Shown here: positions 53,095 through 62,466 of the stretch, piece after piece
Layout: each line of letters begins with the position of its first letter
How positions within the stretch are numbered: position 1 is the first letter of the stretch
DNA from: Thalassospira sp. TSL5-1
Lineage (GTDB): Bacteria; Pseudomonadota; Alphaproteobacteria; Rhodospirillales; Thalassospiraceae
Assembly (NCBI RefSeq): GCF_001907695.1
Contig: NZ_KV880638.1
Span: 310,882 to 374,881 of the forward strand
Direction of reading: 5' to 3'
Length of the DNA stretch: 64,000 nucleotides
Made by a program: the position numbers and the translations under genes
Notes under the pieces: generated by a model
What the model saw: only the letters and a program-made list of their open reading frames with translations
Told to the model about the DNA's origin: nothing
Database searches by the model: none

Positions 53095-53943
53095 TCAAAA
53101 AATCAGGTCATGGAACATGCGAATTGATGTGACGAGCAGGAAAAGCCCAAAACAGATGCGCAAGGCACGTTGCGGAATGCTGTGCGCAATGCGTGCGCCG
53201 ACTGGTGCAAACATCACGGTCATGGGTATCAGAAGGGCGGCAGCCAGCACATTGACATAACCCAGCGAAAAGGGCGGTCTGCCATCAATGCCAATGCCCG
53301 ACATGGCATAACCAATGGTGCCGGGCAGGGCAATGATCAGGCCAATGGCCGATGCGGTGCCGACAGCCTTGCGAATGTCATAACCCAGAAAACTGAGCAT
53401 CGGCACGCAAATGGTGCCCCCGCCAATGCCCATCATGGCCGAAAGCCCCCCGGCCAGAATGCCCAGTAAGGCCCATACCGATTTGGGCGGATTTTTTTGT
53501 GGGTCGGCAGACCGGTCGCGGGCCAGCATCATGTTGGTGGCGACCAGCAGGGCCACCACGGCAAAAACGCCGGTCAGAACACGCCCATCGACATGGCCGC
53601 CAATGGCCGTGCCAATAATAACGCCCACAACAATGGCAGGGCCCCAGCGTTTAAGCAGCCCGACATCAACCGCCCCTTTTTTGTAATGGCTGCGTGTTGA
53701 GGACAAGGCGGTGGCAATGATGGTGGTCAGCGATGTTGCCACGGCAATTTGCATGCGCATGCTTTCATCCACCCCCATCACGGAGAGGAAATGATACAGC
53801 ACCGGTACAATGACAATGCCGCCGCCAACACCCAGTAATCCTGCCATAATGCCGCCAACCACACCGGCAAACAGCATGGCGCCGCCCCAAACCAGATAAA
53901 GATGTGCGCCGCTTCCCAGATCCATCATTCTGAACCAATCCAA
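53095..53943 (-). CDS. TauE/SafE-family membrane permease
   Basis: The 282-residue protein has eight hydrophobic helices. Both family repeats are visible: GVVGGIMAGLLGVGGGIVIVPVLYHFL near residue 30 and GILAGGLSAMMGIGGGTICVPMLSFLGYD near 165. Members export sulfite, sulfoacetate or other organic anions. Divergent from the second TTT operon and followed by a GntR gene, which suggests export of a compound related to the TTT substrate. Confidence 0.9.
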   Translation of the reverse strand: MDWFRMMDLGSGAHLYLVWGGAMLFAGVVGGIMAGLLGVGGGIVIVPVLYHFLSVMGVDESMRMQIAVATSLTTIIATALSSTRSHYKKGAVDVGLLKRWGPAIVVGVIIGTAIGGHVDGRVLTGVFAVVALLVATNMMLARDRSADPQKNPPKSVWALLGILAGGLSAMMGIGGGTICVPMLSFLGYDIRKAVGTASAIGLIIALPGTIGYAMSGIGIDGRPPFSLGYVNVLAAALLIPMTVMFAPVGARIAHSIPQRALRICFGLFLLVTSIRMFHDLIF

Positions 53944-54106
53944 ACCAATTTTGCTTTAATGTGTTAATGGTTCTACGCATAAATCAATATTTTTGTATAG
54001 ATATTTTGCAAATGCGAAGGTTGAAAATGCCAATTTGTGGCGAATTTGTGTTTTCCGCTTGCGTTGCAGCAATGAAGGTGCAAACAATATGGGCATAAAC
54101 ATAACG

Positions 54107-54143
54107 AACCATATCTAAAATGGTTTGACTATATAATGAACCA
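54107..54143. promoter_or_regulatory. Inverted repeats over the TTT-2 promoter
   Basis: AACCAT (54107-54112) and ATGGTT (54120-54125) form an inverted repeat, and AACCA recurs at 54139-54143, giving a second inverted pair with TGGTT. A TATAAT box lies between them at 54132-54137. The TGGT/ACCA pattern resembles sites of FCD-type GntR regulators, and such a gene lies nearby. Confidence 0.55.
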
Positions 54144-54163
54144 CTTATCAGGAGGCTGGAGAT

Positions 54164-55111
54164 ATGCTTCGCAAAATTGCGATGGCGGCGGGATTGATGC
54201 TGGCCGCTGCGGCGGTAACGCCGGTTATGGCGCAGGATTATCCAAGTAAACCGATTGAATTTATTGTTCCCTGGGGCCCGGGTGGCGGTAGTGACACCCT
54301 GATGCGCATTGTTGGCCTTGGCCTGTCGGAAGTGACCGGCCAGCCGGTGCCAATTATTAATATGCCCGGCGTTGGCGGAACGGTGGGCCTGAAGGAATTT
54401 GCCAAGCGCCCGGCAGATGGCTATACGATTTCGCAAATCCACGAAGGGTTGTTAACGGCAAATAAAACCGGCATCACCGACCTGGATTGGGACAGCTTTA
54501 TTCCGGTCGCGCTGGTGGCATCTTCGCCGCAATATCTGACGCTTTCCAAAAACGACAATTTCAAAAATCTTGAGGAACTCAAGGCCTATGCAAAGGCCAA
54601 CCCGGGCAAGGTGCGCGCCGGTGTGACGCTGGGCGGGGTGCCACATTTGCACATGGCCATGATCGAGGATGCTTTGGGTGTCGAGTTCAGTTATGTCGGG
54701 TTCCGCGACACGGGTGAACGTATTCGCGCCCTGGTGGGCGGCAATATTGATATTGCCATTGGCGATGTTTCATCGGCGAGTGAGTTTGTGAAAAACGGCG
54801 ATCTGATTTTTGCCGGTGTGGGCACGGAAGAACGCACCGCCGAAGAACCCGATGTGCCAACGATGAAAGAACAGGGTTACGATTTGCAAATGGCGGTGAC
54901 CCGCGGGGTTGTTCTGCCCAAGGGCACACCGCAGCCGATTGTCGACAAGCTGGCGGATGATTTGAAAAAAGCCATGTCGCTTGATGACATTAAAACCAAA
55001 ATGAAAAATGCCGGTTCTGCCAATGTCTTCATTGGCGAGGAAGATTACAAAGCCTATCTCGAAAAACTTGATGCTGACGTGACCAAACTGGTCGGCAAGT
55101 TGCAGGGATGA
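54164..55111 (+). CDS. Tripartite tricarboxylate transporter binding protein TctC/Bug (system 2)
   Basis: The 315-residue periplasmic protein has a signal peptide ending near VMAQ (residue 22). Bug features: YPSKPIEFIVPWGPGGGSDTLMR, PIINMPGVGGTVGLKEFAK, VRAGVTLGGVPHLHMAMIED and FRDTGERIRALVGGNIDIAIGD. ATG 54164 has CAGGAGG upstream. It overlaps tctB by four bases. Substrate unknown; the operon ends in a gamma-glutamyltransferase. Confidence 0.94.
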   Translation: MLRKIAMAAGLMLAAAAVTPVMAQDYPSKPIEFIVPWGPGGGSDTLMRIVGLGLSEVTGQPVPIINMPGVGGTVGLKEFAKRPADGYTISQIHEGLLTANKTGITDLDWDSFIPVALVASSPQYLTLSKNDNFKNLEELKAYAKANPGKVRAGVTLGGVPHLHMAMIEDALGVEFSYVGFRDTGERIRALVGGNIDIAIGDVSSASEFVKNGDLIFAGVGTEERTAEEPDVPTMKEQGYDLQMAVTRGVVLPKGTPQPIVDKLADDLKKAMSLDDIKTKMKNAGSANVFIGEEDYKAYLEKLDADVTKLVGKLQG

Positions 55112-55659
55112 CGGCCGATACCCCGAAACCGGCGGCGGCAGATGCAGTGGCATCTGCTGCCACGCGGGCCAGAAACGAACTGGCCCGGCTGGTTTCCTAT
55201 ATTGTTTTTGGTGTTGCTGCAGTTTATTGCGTCTGGCGGGCATCATCCTTGCCGACATCACGCTGGGAGCCATTGGGGGCCGGGTCTTTCCCCAAGCTGG
55301 TTTTCATTGTGCTGGCAGCTTTGTGCCTGTTTGCCGCCATCAAGTCGGTGATTGATATTCACCGGAATGGCGGCATGCCCGAAGCGGTTTATGCCTTTGG
55401 GCGCTGGCTTAAAATCCGGCGCATTTCCTTTGCGATTTACGGTTTGCTGGTGATTTACCTTGGCGTGTTGTCCACGTTGGGCTTTTCGCTGGCGACGTTC
55501 GGCTTTTTGCTGATTGCGCAATTGCTGATCGCGGGTGTGACGCGCCGAACGGTTATTCAGTCTGTTATCGCCGCATTGGTGTTTTCGTTCGGGCTGAACA
55601 TGCTGTTTGCCGATGTTTTCAATGTTTTCCTGCCGCGTGGTGTTCTGATTGCCTTTTAG
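55108..55659 (+). CDS. Tripartite tricarboxylate transporter small membrane protein TctB (system 2)
   Basis: The 183-residue protein has four hydrophobic helices after a polar N-tail, longer than in system 1. RWEPLGAGSFPKLVFIVLAALCL is the TctB-type motif. ATG 55108 overlaps the tctC stop (ATGA), showing translational coupling. Confidence 0.9.
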   Translation: MTADTPKPAAADAVASAATRARNELARLVSYIVFGVAAVYCVWRASSLPTSRWEPLGAGSFPKLVFIVLAALCLFAAIKSVIDIHRNGGMPEAVYAFGRWLKIRRISFAIYGLLVIYLGVLSTLGFSLATFGFLLIAQLLIAGVTRRTVIQSVIAALVFSFGLNMLFADVFNVFLPRGVLIAF

Positions 55660-55702
55660 GCAGCGATACAGCGCCGTCACATACTGCTGAAAGTTCAGAC
55701 AT

Positions 55703-57217
55703 ATGTTGGATGCTTTTTTTCAGGGCGCGCATCAGGTTTTTGCCTTTGACACCCTGATTTATATGTTGATCGGGTCGGTTGCCGGTATTGTTGCCGCCGC
55801 GATCCCCGGTTTTACCGTGACGATGGCAATTATTCTGACCTTGCCGCTGACCTTTGCCATGGAACCCCTTCAGGGCATTTCTGTGATGTTGTCGGTATAT
55901 GTCGGGGGTTATACCGGCGGCCTGATCAGTGCGGCTTTGTTAGGTATTCCCGGCACGCCGAGTTCGGTTGCCACCACCTTTGATGCCTTTCCCATGGCGC
56001 GCAATGGCGAGCCGGGCCGGGCCTTGTCGCTCGGCGTGTGGGCCTCGTTTTTTGGCACCATTATTTCCACACTGGTGCTGATTGTTGCCGCCCCGCCGCT
56101 GGCAGTTGTGGCAGTGCGCCTGGGCCCGTGGGAATATTTTTCGCTGATCGTTTTTGCCTTAACCATTGTCGCCAGCCTGGTGGGAAATTCGCTGATTCGT
56201 GGTTTGATTGCCGGGGTGATTGGCCTGGGCCTTGCCACCATTGGGCCGGACCCGATGATGGGTCGCCCGCGCCTGACCTTTGATATGGATTTGCTGGCAC
56301 CGGGCCTGCCGTTTCTGGTGGTGCTGATTGGCATTTTCGCCATCAGCCAGCTTCTGGACGAGGTCGAAATTCACGGCAAAAAGGTCAATCATGCCCTGAT
56401 CCCCAAAAGTATCGATTTCAAAACCTGGGAAGTCATGCGCGAAGTTTTGATGCGCCCGGTTAATTTGATCCGATCATCGCTGGTGGGGGTTGTGATTGGG
56501 GCGCTGCCCGGGGCCGGGGGCTCTATTGCCAATCTGCTGGCTTATGATCAGGCAAAGCGCAGTTCCAAAACGCCGGAAAAATTCGGCCAGGGGATTGCCG
56601 ATGGGGTTGTGGCCTCCGAGGCTGGCAATTCTGCCACGGCAGGCGGCGGGTTGATCCCGCTGATTTCGCTGGGCATTCCCGGATCGGCAGTAGATGCGAT
56701 TTTAATGGCATCCCTGATGGTGCATGGCATTAGTGTTGGCCCTAGGCTGATTCTGGATCATGCCGATCTGGTTTATGGCATGTTTATCGCCCTCACCGTT
56801 GCCAGCTTTATGATGCTGGTGGTGTGTGTGGCCTCGATGCGGCTGTTTTTGCGGGTTACCGATATTCCCAAACAGTTCATTGTGCCAACCGTGATGATCT
56901 GCTGCGTGATCGGGGCCTTTGCCCTTAATAACCGCATGGGCGATCTTTATCTGCTCGGCGCGATCGGGCTGGTGGGTTACATTTTGAAATGTCTGGATTA
57001 TCCGCTGGCCCCGTTGGTTCTGGGGGTCATTCTCGGCCCGATTGCCGAAACCAATTTGCGCCGTGCGTTAATGAGTGATGGCGACTGGACGGTGTTTTTT
57101 ACCCGGCCGATTTCTGCCCTGTTTTTGGCAGCGGCGGTTTTGTCGGTTATTTTAAGCATCCGGTCGATCTGGAAAGCCCATAAAAAGGGCAATGGAAACA
57201 AAGATGCGCTCGCCTGA
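55703..57217 (+). CDS. Tripartite tricarboxylate transporter large permease TctA (system 2)
   Basis: The 504-residue permease has about twelve helices and the TctA signatures AAIPGFTVTMAIILTLPLTF, GALPGAGGSIANLLAYDQAKR and VVASEAGNSATAGGGLIPLIS. It pairs with TctB and receives substrate from the TctC of this operon. Only one base-triplet region separates it from the gamma-glutamyltransferase gene, so the two are co-transcribed. Confidence 0.94.
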   Translation: MLDAFFQGAHQVFAFDTLIYMLIGSVAGIVAAAIPGFTVTMAIILTLPLTFAMEPLQGISVMLSVYVGGYTGGLISAALLGIPGTPSSVATTFDAFPMARNGEPGRALSLGVWASFFGTIISTLVLIVAAPPLAVVAVRLGPWEYFSLIVFALTIVASLVGNSLIRGLIAGVIGLGLATIGPDPMMGRPRLTFDMDLLAPGLPFLVVLIGIFAISQLLDEVEIHGKKVNHALIPKSIDFKTWEVMREVLMRPVNLIRSSLVGVVIGALPGAGGSIANLLAYDQAKRSSKTPEKFGQGIADGVVASEAGNSATAGGGLIPLISLGIPGSAVDAILMASLMVHGISVGPRLILDHADLVYGMFIALTVASFMMLVVCVASMRLFLRVTDIPKQFIVPTVMICCVIGAFALNNRMGDLYLLGAIGLVGYILKCLDYPLAPLVLGVILGPIAETNLRRALMSDGDWTVFFTRPISALFLAAAVLSVILSIRSIWKAHKKGNGNKDALA

Positions 57218-57241
57218 GTGCTGCGAGGAGGAATTAAACCC

Positions 57242-58840
57242 ATGAAATTTACCACCGAAGGGCTTTATGCCTCGCGCCGGTCACCGGTGATGGCGCGCAA
57301 TATTGTTTCGACATCGCAACCACTGGCCGCACAGGCCGGTTTGCGGATGCTGGCCCAGGGCGGTAATGCCGCCGATGCTGCCTTGGCCGCCGCCATTGCC
57401 CTGCCGGTGGTGGAGCCAACCGGCAATGGGCTGGGCTCCGATGCCTATGCCATTATTTGGGATGGCACGGAAATTCACGGTCTTAATGCATCGGGCCGTG
57501 CCCCGGCTGCATGGTCGCCCGAACGGTTTGCCGGGCAGGAAAAAATGCCGCAACGGGGCTGGGAGGCTGTCACGGTGCCTGGTGCGGTTTCGGCCTGGCG
57601 GGCGATATCGGATAAATTTGGCAAATTGCCGTTTGAAAAGCTGTTTGAACCGGCTATCGAATATGCCAGCCGGGGCTTTGCCGTATCGCCCATCATTGCC
57701 CAGCTTTGGGCCAATGGCGCAAAAGTGTTGCATGACAAACCCGGCTTTGCCGAAGCCTTTATGCCCGGGGGCCGTACCCCCAAAGCAGGCGAGTTGTTTG
57801 TCAACCCGGCAATGGCCGAAAGCCTGCGCGATATTGCCCAGACCGGTGGGGATAGTTTTTACAAAGGTCGATTGGCGAAAAAAATTGCCGATTTTGCCCG
57901 TGAACACGGGGCAGCCCTGAATGAAGAAGACCTTGCCAATCATAAGGCGGACTGGTGTGGCACCATCAGCCAGGAATTTGGCGATGTGGCCCTGCATGAA
58001 ATTCCGCCCAACGGGCAGGGCATTTCGGCCCTGATGGCTTTGGGCATTTTGCGCCATTGCCAGATTGATCAATATGGCCCTGATGACCCCGAGGTGCTGC
58101 ATCTGGAAATTGAGGCCATGAAACTGGCCTTTGCCGATTTGCACACTTATGTCGCCGATCTGGACCATATGCGCGATGTGACGGTGGAACATTTGCTGTC
58201 AGATAATTATCTGGCATCGCGGGCGGCCCTGATTGATCCGGCGCGCGCGCAGGATTTCAAGGCCGGTGCGCCCGAACATGGCGGGACGGTTTATGTGACG
58301 GCGGCGGATGAAAGCGGCATGATGGTGTCGTTTATTCAGTCGAATTATCTGGGTTTTGGCTCCGGTGTTGTGGTGCCGGGTACGTCAATCAGCTTGCAAA
58401 ACCGGGGGCATGGCTTTTCGTTGCAGCCGGGGCATCCCAACCTGGTTGCGGGTGGCAAACGTCCGTTCCAAACCATTATTCCGGCCTTTTTGATGGGCAA
58501 GGATGGCAACCCGGTTATGAGCTTTGGCGTCATGGGCGGGCCGATGCAGGCCCAGGGGCATTTGCAAATGACGCTGCGTACCCAGCTTTGGGGCCAGGAC
58601 CCGCAAACCGCCGCCGATGCCCCGCGCTGGCAGGCCATTTCCGGGCTGGATGTGGCGGTCGAGCATGTTTTGGGGGATGAAACGATCAAAGCCTTGCGCG
58701 CCAAGGGTCATAACATTTTGGTCGAAACGCCCGATCAAACCAATTTTGGATTTGGTGGTGCGCAGCTTATTGCCAAAACCGATGCCGGATATGTTGCCGG
58801 GTCCGACCCGCGCAAGGATGGGTGCGCTGTTGGTTTTTAA
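57242..58840 (+). CDS. Gamma-glutamyltransferase-family protein
   Basis: The 532-residue Ntn-hydrolase family member has the N-terminal blocks MARNIVSTSQPLAAQAGLRML and GGNAADAALAAAIALPVVEP, then the probable nucleophile Thr in HGGTVYVTAADESGMMVSFIQS, and FGSGVVVPGTSISLQNRG, KRPFQTIIPAFL and SFGVMGGPMQAQGHLQ. Such precursors self-cleave before the Thr. No signal peptide is visible, so it is probably cytoplasmic and acts on imported gamma-glutamyl-type or related amides. ATG 57242 follows GAGGAGGA. It ends the TTT-2 operon and is followed by a terminator. Confidence 0.9.
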   Translation: MKFTTEGLYASRRSPVMARNIVSTSQPLAAQAGLRMLAQGGNAADAALAAAIALPVVEPTGNGLGSDAYAIIWDGTEIHGLNASGRAPAAWSPERFAGQEKMPQRGWEAVTVPGAVSAWRAISDKFGKLPFEKLFEPAIEYASRGFAVSPIIAQLWANGAKVLHDKPGFAEAFMPGGRTPKAGELFVNPAMAESLRDIAQTGGDSFYKGRLAKKIADFAREHGAALNEEDLANHKADWCGTISQEFGDVALHEIPPNGQGISALMALGILRHCQIDQYGPDDPEVLHLEIEAMKLAFADLHTYVADLDHMRDVTVEHLLSDNYLASRAALIDPARAQDFKAGAPEHGGTVYVTAADESGMMVSFIQSNYLGFGSGVVVPGTSISLQNRGHGFSLQPGHPNLVAGGKRPFQTIIPAFLMGKDGNPVMSFGVMGGPMQAQGHLQMTLRTQLWGQDPQTAADAPRWQAISGLDVAVEHVLGDETIKALRAKGHNILVETPDQTNFGFGGAQLIAKTDAGYVAGSDPRKDGCAVGF

Positions 58841-58893
58841 GGCTCGTTTGCCTTCTTGAGCATGTTCTTGCTCGCTGCGATGGCGTTAAAGCA

Positions 58894-58924
58894 AAAGGGA
58901 CGGGGTTTGGCACCTCGTCCCTTT
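58894..58924. terminator. Terminator between gamma-glutamyltransferase and GntR genes
   Basis: AAAGGGACGGGGT (58894-58906) pairs with ACCTCGTCCCTTT (58912-58924), 13 pairs with one G-U, five-base loop, between convergent genes. Confidence 0.87.
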
Positions 58925-58972
58925 CTATGTCGGCGAAGGTCATAAAAGCAGGCTGCTGTGGGAATTTGCCTG

Positions 58973-59743
58973 TTAGCTCGCCTTGCTGCTGGGCTGGCGG
59001 CCAAAGATGCTGGCGAAATCGGTTTTGCCAGGTTTTTCGCGATGAAGCTGCAGGCGGTCGCGGATGTTATCAAGGTGGCGGGCCATGCAGGCGGCGGCGG
59101 CATCCGGGTCGCCGCCGGTCAGGGTGCGCAGCAATTCGTCATGGTCATCATGCGAGCAATCGGCCGGTTGCGGGCTTTCATACATCGCAATGATCAACGA
59201 GCTTCGTAAAATCAGCCGTTCCAAAAATTCCTCAATCACCAGATTATTGGCAAGGCGGGCCAGCAACAGGTGAAATTCGCCTGATAGAATAATCGCGGCG
59301 CGGTGGTCGCCATCATGGTGGGCTTTGTGCTCGGCCGCCAGATGGGCGCGGATTTGCTCTGCGCGGTCCGCATTCATGTGCGCGGTCACTTTGCGCACCA
59401 CGCCATCTTCGATCATACGGCGGGCGGAAAAAACCTCAATCGCTTCGTCGATGGTGGGTTCGGCAACAAAAGCCCCGCGATTGGGAACCAGATTGATCAG
59501 CTTGTCATGGGCCAGTTGCAGAAAGGCTGCACGAATACGCGCCCGGCTGACGCCAAAGGTTTTGGCAAGGTCTTCTTCCACCAGCTTCATGCCGGGTTCG
59601 AGGCGCCGGTCCAGGATGGCGCCCAGCATTTCCTGATAAATCTGTTCTTCCGGCCGTAATTTGCCGCTGCCGGTAAAGCGTTGGGGCTCGGCGGGGTGGG
59701 CCATCGCGGCGCGTCTTTCCTGAAAGTGGGGTGAGGATGTCAT
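58973..59743 (-). CDS. GntR-family regulator (FCD type) of the PotABCD-like operon
   Basis: The 256-residue protein has a winged helix near residues 25-90 (LVEEDLAKTFGVSRARIRAAFLQLAHDKLINLVPNRGAFV in the usual arrangement) and an FCD domain (EAIEVFSARRMIEDGVVRKV, EFHLLLARLANNLVIEEFLERL, HDDHDELLRTLTGGDPDAAAACMARHLDNI). It is divergent from the ABC transporter operon. Two ATTGTTGAC-type palindromes in between are its likely operators. Confidence 0.91.
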   Translation of the reverse strand: MTSSPHFQERRAAMAHPAEPQRFTGSGKLRPEEQIYQEMLGAILDRRLEPGMKLVEEDLAKTFGVSRARIRAAFLQLAHDKLINLVPNRGAFVAEPTIDEAIEVFSARRMIEDGVVRKVTAHMNADRAEQIRAHLAAEHKAHHDGDHRAAIILSGEFHLLLARLANNLVIEEFLERLILRSSLIIAMYESPQPADCSHDDHDELLRTLTGGDPDAAAACMARHLDNIRDRLQLHREKPGKTDFASIFGRQPSSKAS

Positions 59744-59759
59744 ATAAATGTTTTACAAA

Positions 59760-59771
59760 ATTGTTGACGAT
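59760..59771. promoter_or_regulatory. Candidate GntR operator, site 1
   Basis: ATTGTTGACGAT is an imperfect palindrome (ATTGT-TG-ACGAT) 17 bases upstream of the GntR start. A nearly identical site lies at 59982. The half-site pattern TTGT-NN-ACAA is typical of FCD regulators. Suggests autoregulation. Confidence 0.6.
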
Positions 59772-59981
59772 TTACACAACAAAAAATCGAAGGAACAGTT
59801 TCGCACGTTTTAATGATAGATCAAAAAATATTCATAACATCGTGTTTGATTAAAAGATATGCAATTTATGTGCATAAAAAAGGCACTGGTGGCGTGAATG
59901 ATCAACCTGAGGATCATGAATGCCAGCTTTTGTGCGCTCTTTCTGAAGTGGCATAGCATTTGCTAACAATTCAAAACACAG

Positions 59982-59993
59982 ATTGTTGACAAT
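59982..59993. promoter_or_regulatory. Candidate GntR operator, site 2
   Basis: ATTGTTGACAAT is a perfect palindrome of arms ATTGT and ACAAT around TG, 24 bases before the ATPase start at 60018. The following bases ATTTGCAT resemble those after site 1. Confidence 0.65.
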
Positions 59994-60017
59994 TTGCATG
60001 CAGTATCGGGTGGGCGG

Positions 60018-61103
60018 ATGACGGGTAACGGGGCCATTGAGCTGATCGCTGTCAGTAAATATTACGGCAGCACAATCGCAGTCAAATCGATCGATCTCAA
60101 AATACCGGCTGGCGCCTATTGCTGTCTGATCGGTCCATCGGGCTGTGGCAAGACAACAACCCTTCGCATGATCGCCGGTCACGAGGTGATCAGCGAAGGG
60201 GATCTGCTAATCGGGCAGCGTAATGTAACGGAATTGCCGCCGGTCAAGCGCGGTACGGCCATGATGTTTCAGAATTACGCGCTGTTTCCCCATATGACCT
60301 GTGCGGAAAATGTGGCCTTTGGCCTGCGTATGCAGGGTGTTGCACCAGCCGAGCGGGCCGAACGCGCCACCGAAATGCTGGCCCGCGTGCATATGGAAAA
60401 ATTCGCCGATCGCAAACCGGACCAGCTTTCAGGAGGGCAGCAGCAACGTATTGCCCTGGCGCGCGCGCTGATTACGCAGCCCGAAGTCCTGCTGCTTGAC
60501 GAACCGCTTTCAGCGCTTGATCCCTTTTTGCGTGCGCGGATGCGCGATGAACTGCGCCGCTTGCAGCAGGATTTGGGCATTACCTTTGTCCATGTCACTC
60601 ACGCCCAGGACGAGGCCCTGGCCCTGTCGGACATGGTGGTGGTGATGGAAGATGGCGTTATCCGCCAAAAAGGCAGCCCGGAAGAGATTTTTAACCGGCC
60701 CAAATCGCGTTTTATTGCCAATTTCATGGGTGGGCAAAACATTTTCAAAGGCCGGGTCACTCGCGCAGATTCAACCGCGACCATTATCGAGCGCGGGCCG
60801 GACCAGTTTGTTTTACCGGCACATAATGATGTGAAAACCGGCGAAGACCTTGAATTTACCATTCGCACCGATCTGATCGGCTTGGCGCAGGAAATTCCCG
60901 CCGGGGCCGGGCAAAGCCAGATCCCGGTTGAAATCACCACAGTGGAATATTTGGGACTTTGGGTGCGGATCGTTGCCACCACGATCGATGGCAAGGACAT
61001 CACCCTTATGAAGACCGAAAGCGAATTTCGGCGTGCGCCTGTGCGCAGGAAGGAAAAGTTTATCGCCTATTGGGAACCCGAACACGCACATGTTCTGGCC
61101 TGA
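60018..61103 (+). CDS. ABC transporter ATP-binding protein, PotA-like
   Basis: The protein has about 361 residues. Walker A GPSGCGKTTT, Q-loop MMFQNYALFPHM, signature LSGGQQQRIALARAL, Walker B VLLLDEPLSALD and H-loop VHVTHAQDEA are all intact, followed by a C-terminal TOBE domain (PVEITTVEYLGLWVRIVA). It powers the operon's importer at the inner membrane. ATG 60018 is preferred to ATG 59994, which directly abuts the operator. Confidence 0.92.
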   Translation: MTGNGAIELIAVSKYYGSTIAVKSIDLKIPAGAYCCLIGPSGCGKTTTLRMIAGHEVISEGDLLIGQRNVTELPPVKRGTAMMFQNYALFPHMTCAENVAFGLRMQGVAPAERAERATEMLARVHMEKFADRKPDQLSGGQQQRIALARALITQPEVLLLDEPLSALDPFLRARMRDELRRLQQDLGITFVHVTHAQDEALALSDMVVVMEDGVIRQKGSPEEIFNRPKSRFIANFMGGQNIFKGRVTRADSTATIIERGPDQFVLPAHNDVKTGEDLEFTIRTDLIGLAQEIPAGAGQSQIPVEITTVEYLGLWVRIVATTIDGKDITLMKTESEFRRAPVRRKEKFIAYWEPEHAHVLA

Positions 61104-61137
61104 AATCAAAAAAACATCTTTTTATCAGGAGCTTCAC

Positions 61138-62451
61138 ATGACGACCGACAAGACCAAATTGAAGTCCATTCTGCCGAGCAAGGATGTTACCCGTCGCGGT
61201 TTCCTTAAGGGTGCAGCCGCGACAGCCGGTGTTGCCATCGGGTCTGGTGCAATTACCGGTTTTCCGACCATTTGGGCGCAGAACATTAAAAATGTGACTC
61301 TGCGCCAGTTTGGCACCGGGGTTTCCAACATCAATGCTGTTGCCGACAAGGTAAAGGAAGATCTGGGCTTTACCCTGCAAATGACGGCCCTTGATTCCGA
61401 TGCCGTGGCCCAGCGCGCTGTGACCCAGCCCAATTCGTTTGATATTGCCGATATCGAATACTGGATTTGTAAAAAGGTTTTCCCGGCGGGCACGCTTCAG
61501 CCGATGGATACCACCAAGATCAAGAATTACGATAAAATTTCGCCGTTATTCATTACCGGCAAGCTAACGCCGGAGTCCAAAATTGCCCAGGGCACGGCAC
61601 CAAACACGGTTGGCTTTGTCGAAGGCCCGGACAGCACCGAATTTGCCAGTGCGCCGACCCAGTGGATGACGTTGATCCCGACCATTTACAATGCCGATAC
61701 CCTGGGTATTCGGCCTGATTTGATCAATCGTCCTGTCAATAGCTGGGCGGATTTGCTCAGCTCCGATTTCAAGGGCAAGGCATCGATCCTGAATATCCCG
61801 GCGATTGGCATCATGGATGCGGCGATGGTGTCCGAGGCGATGGGTGAAATCACCTATGGCGACAAGGGCAACATGACCAAGGACGAAATTGACCAGACCA
61901 TTGCGTTGATGATCAAGGCGAAAAGGGACGGCCAGTTCCGCGCTTTCTGGAAGAGCTTTGATGAATCGGTCAATCTGATGTCGTCGGGCGAGGTGGTGAT
62001 CCAGTCGATGTGGTCGCCTGCCGTGGCGGCTGTGCGCTCCAAGGGGATCGAATGCAAATACCAGCCGCTCAAGGAAGGGTATCGCGCCTGGGGTGGCGGT
62101 ATTGGTCTGGCCAAGCATCTTTCCGGCCTCGAGCTTGAGGCGGCCTATGAATATATCAACTGGTATCTGTCGGGCTGGGTCGGGGCGTATCTGAACCGCC
62201 AGGGCTATTACAGTGCCGCACCGGAAACGGCCAAAAAATTCATGACCGCCGATGAATGGGGCTACTGGATGGAAGGCAAACCCGCCCAGAGCGACATCCT
62301 TAGCCCCGAAGGCAAGGTGATGGAAAAGGCTGGTGCCGTGCGCGATGGCGGTTCTTATGAAGAACGCATGGGCCATGTTGCCTGCTGGAACTCTGTAATG
62401 GATGAAAACAAACACATGGTTCGCAAGTGGAACGAATTTATCGCCGCGTGA
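61138..62451 (+). CDS. ABC transporter substrate-binding protein, PotD-like, Tat-exported
   Basis: The protein has about 437 residues with a twin-arginine leader TRRGFLKGAAATAGVAIG (residues 18-35), so it is exported folded. The body is a family 1/PotD-like binding fold: VTLRQFGTGVSNINAVADKVKED, SFDIADIEYWICKK, NSWADLLSSDFKGKASILNIPAIG and SSGEVVIQSMWSPAVAAVRSKG. The ligand may be a polyamine-like or other cationic compound; not certain. ATG 61138 has CAGGAG upstream. A GC-rich hairpin follows the gene. Confidence 0.9.
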   Translation: MTTDKTKLKSILPSKDVTRRGFLKGAAATAGVAIGSGAITGFPTIWAQNIKNVTLRQFGTGVSNINAVADKVKEDLGFTLQMTALDSDAVAQRAVTQPNSFDIADIEYWICKKVFPAGTLQPMDTTKIKNYDKISPLFITGKLTPESKIAQGTAPNTVGFVEGPDSTEFASAPTQWMTLIPTIYNADTLGIRPDLINRPVNSWADLLSSDFKGKASILNIPAIGIMDAAMVSEAMGEITYGDKGNMTKDEIDQTIALMIKAKRDGQFRAFWKSFDESVNLMSSGEVVIQSMWSPAVAAVRSKGIECKYQPLKEGYRAWGGGIGLAKHLSGLELEAAYEYINWYLSGWVGAYLNRQGYYSAAPETAKKFMTADEWGYWMEGKPAQSDILSPEGKVMEKAGAVRDGGSYEERMGHVACWNSVMDENKHMVRKWNEFIAA

Positions 62452-62466
62452 TGCGGGGATAAGGCG

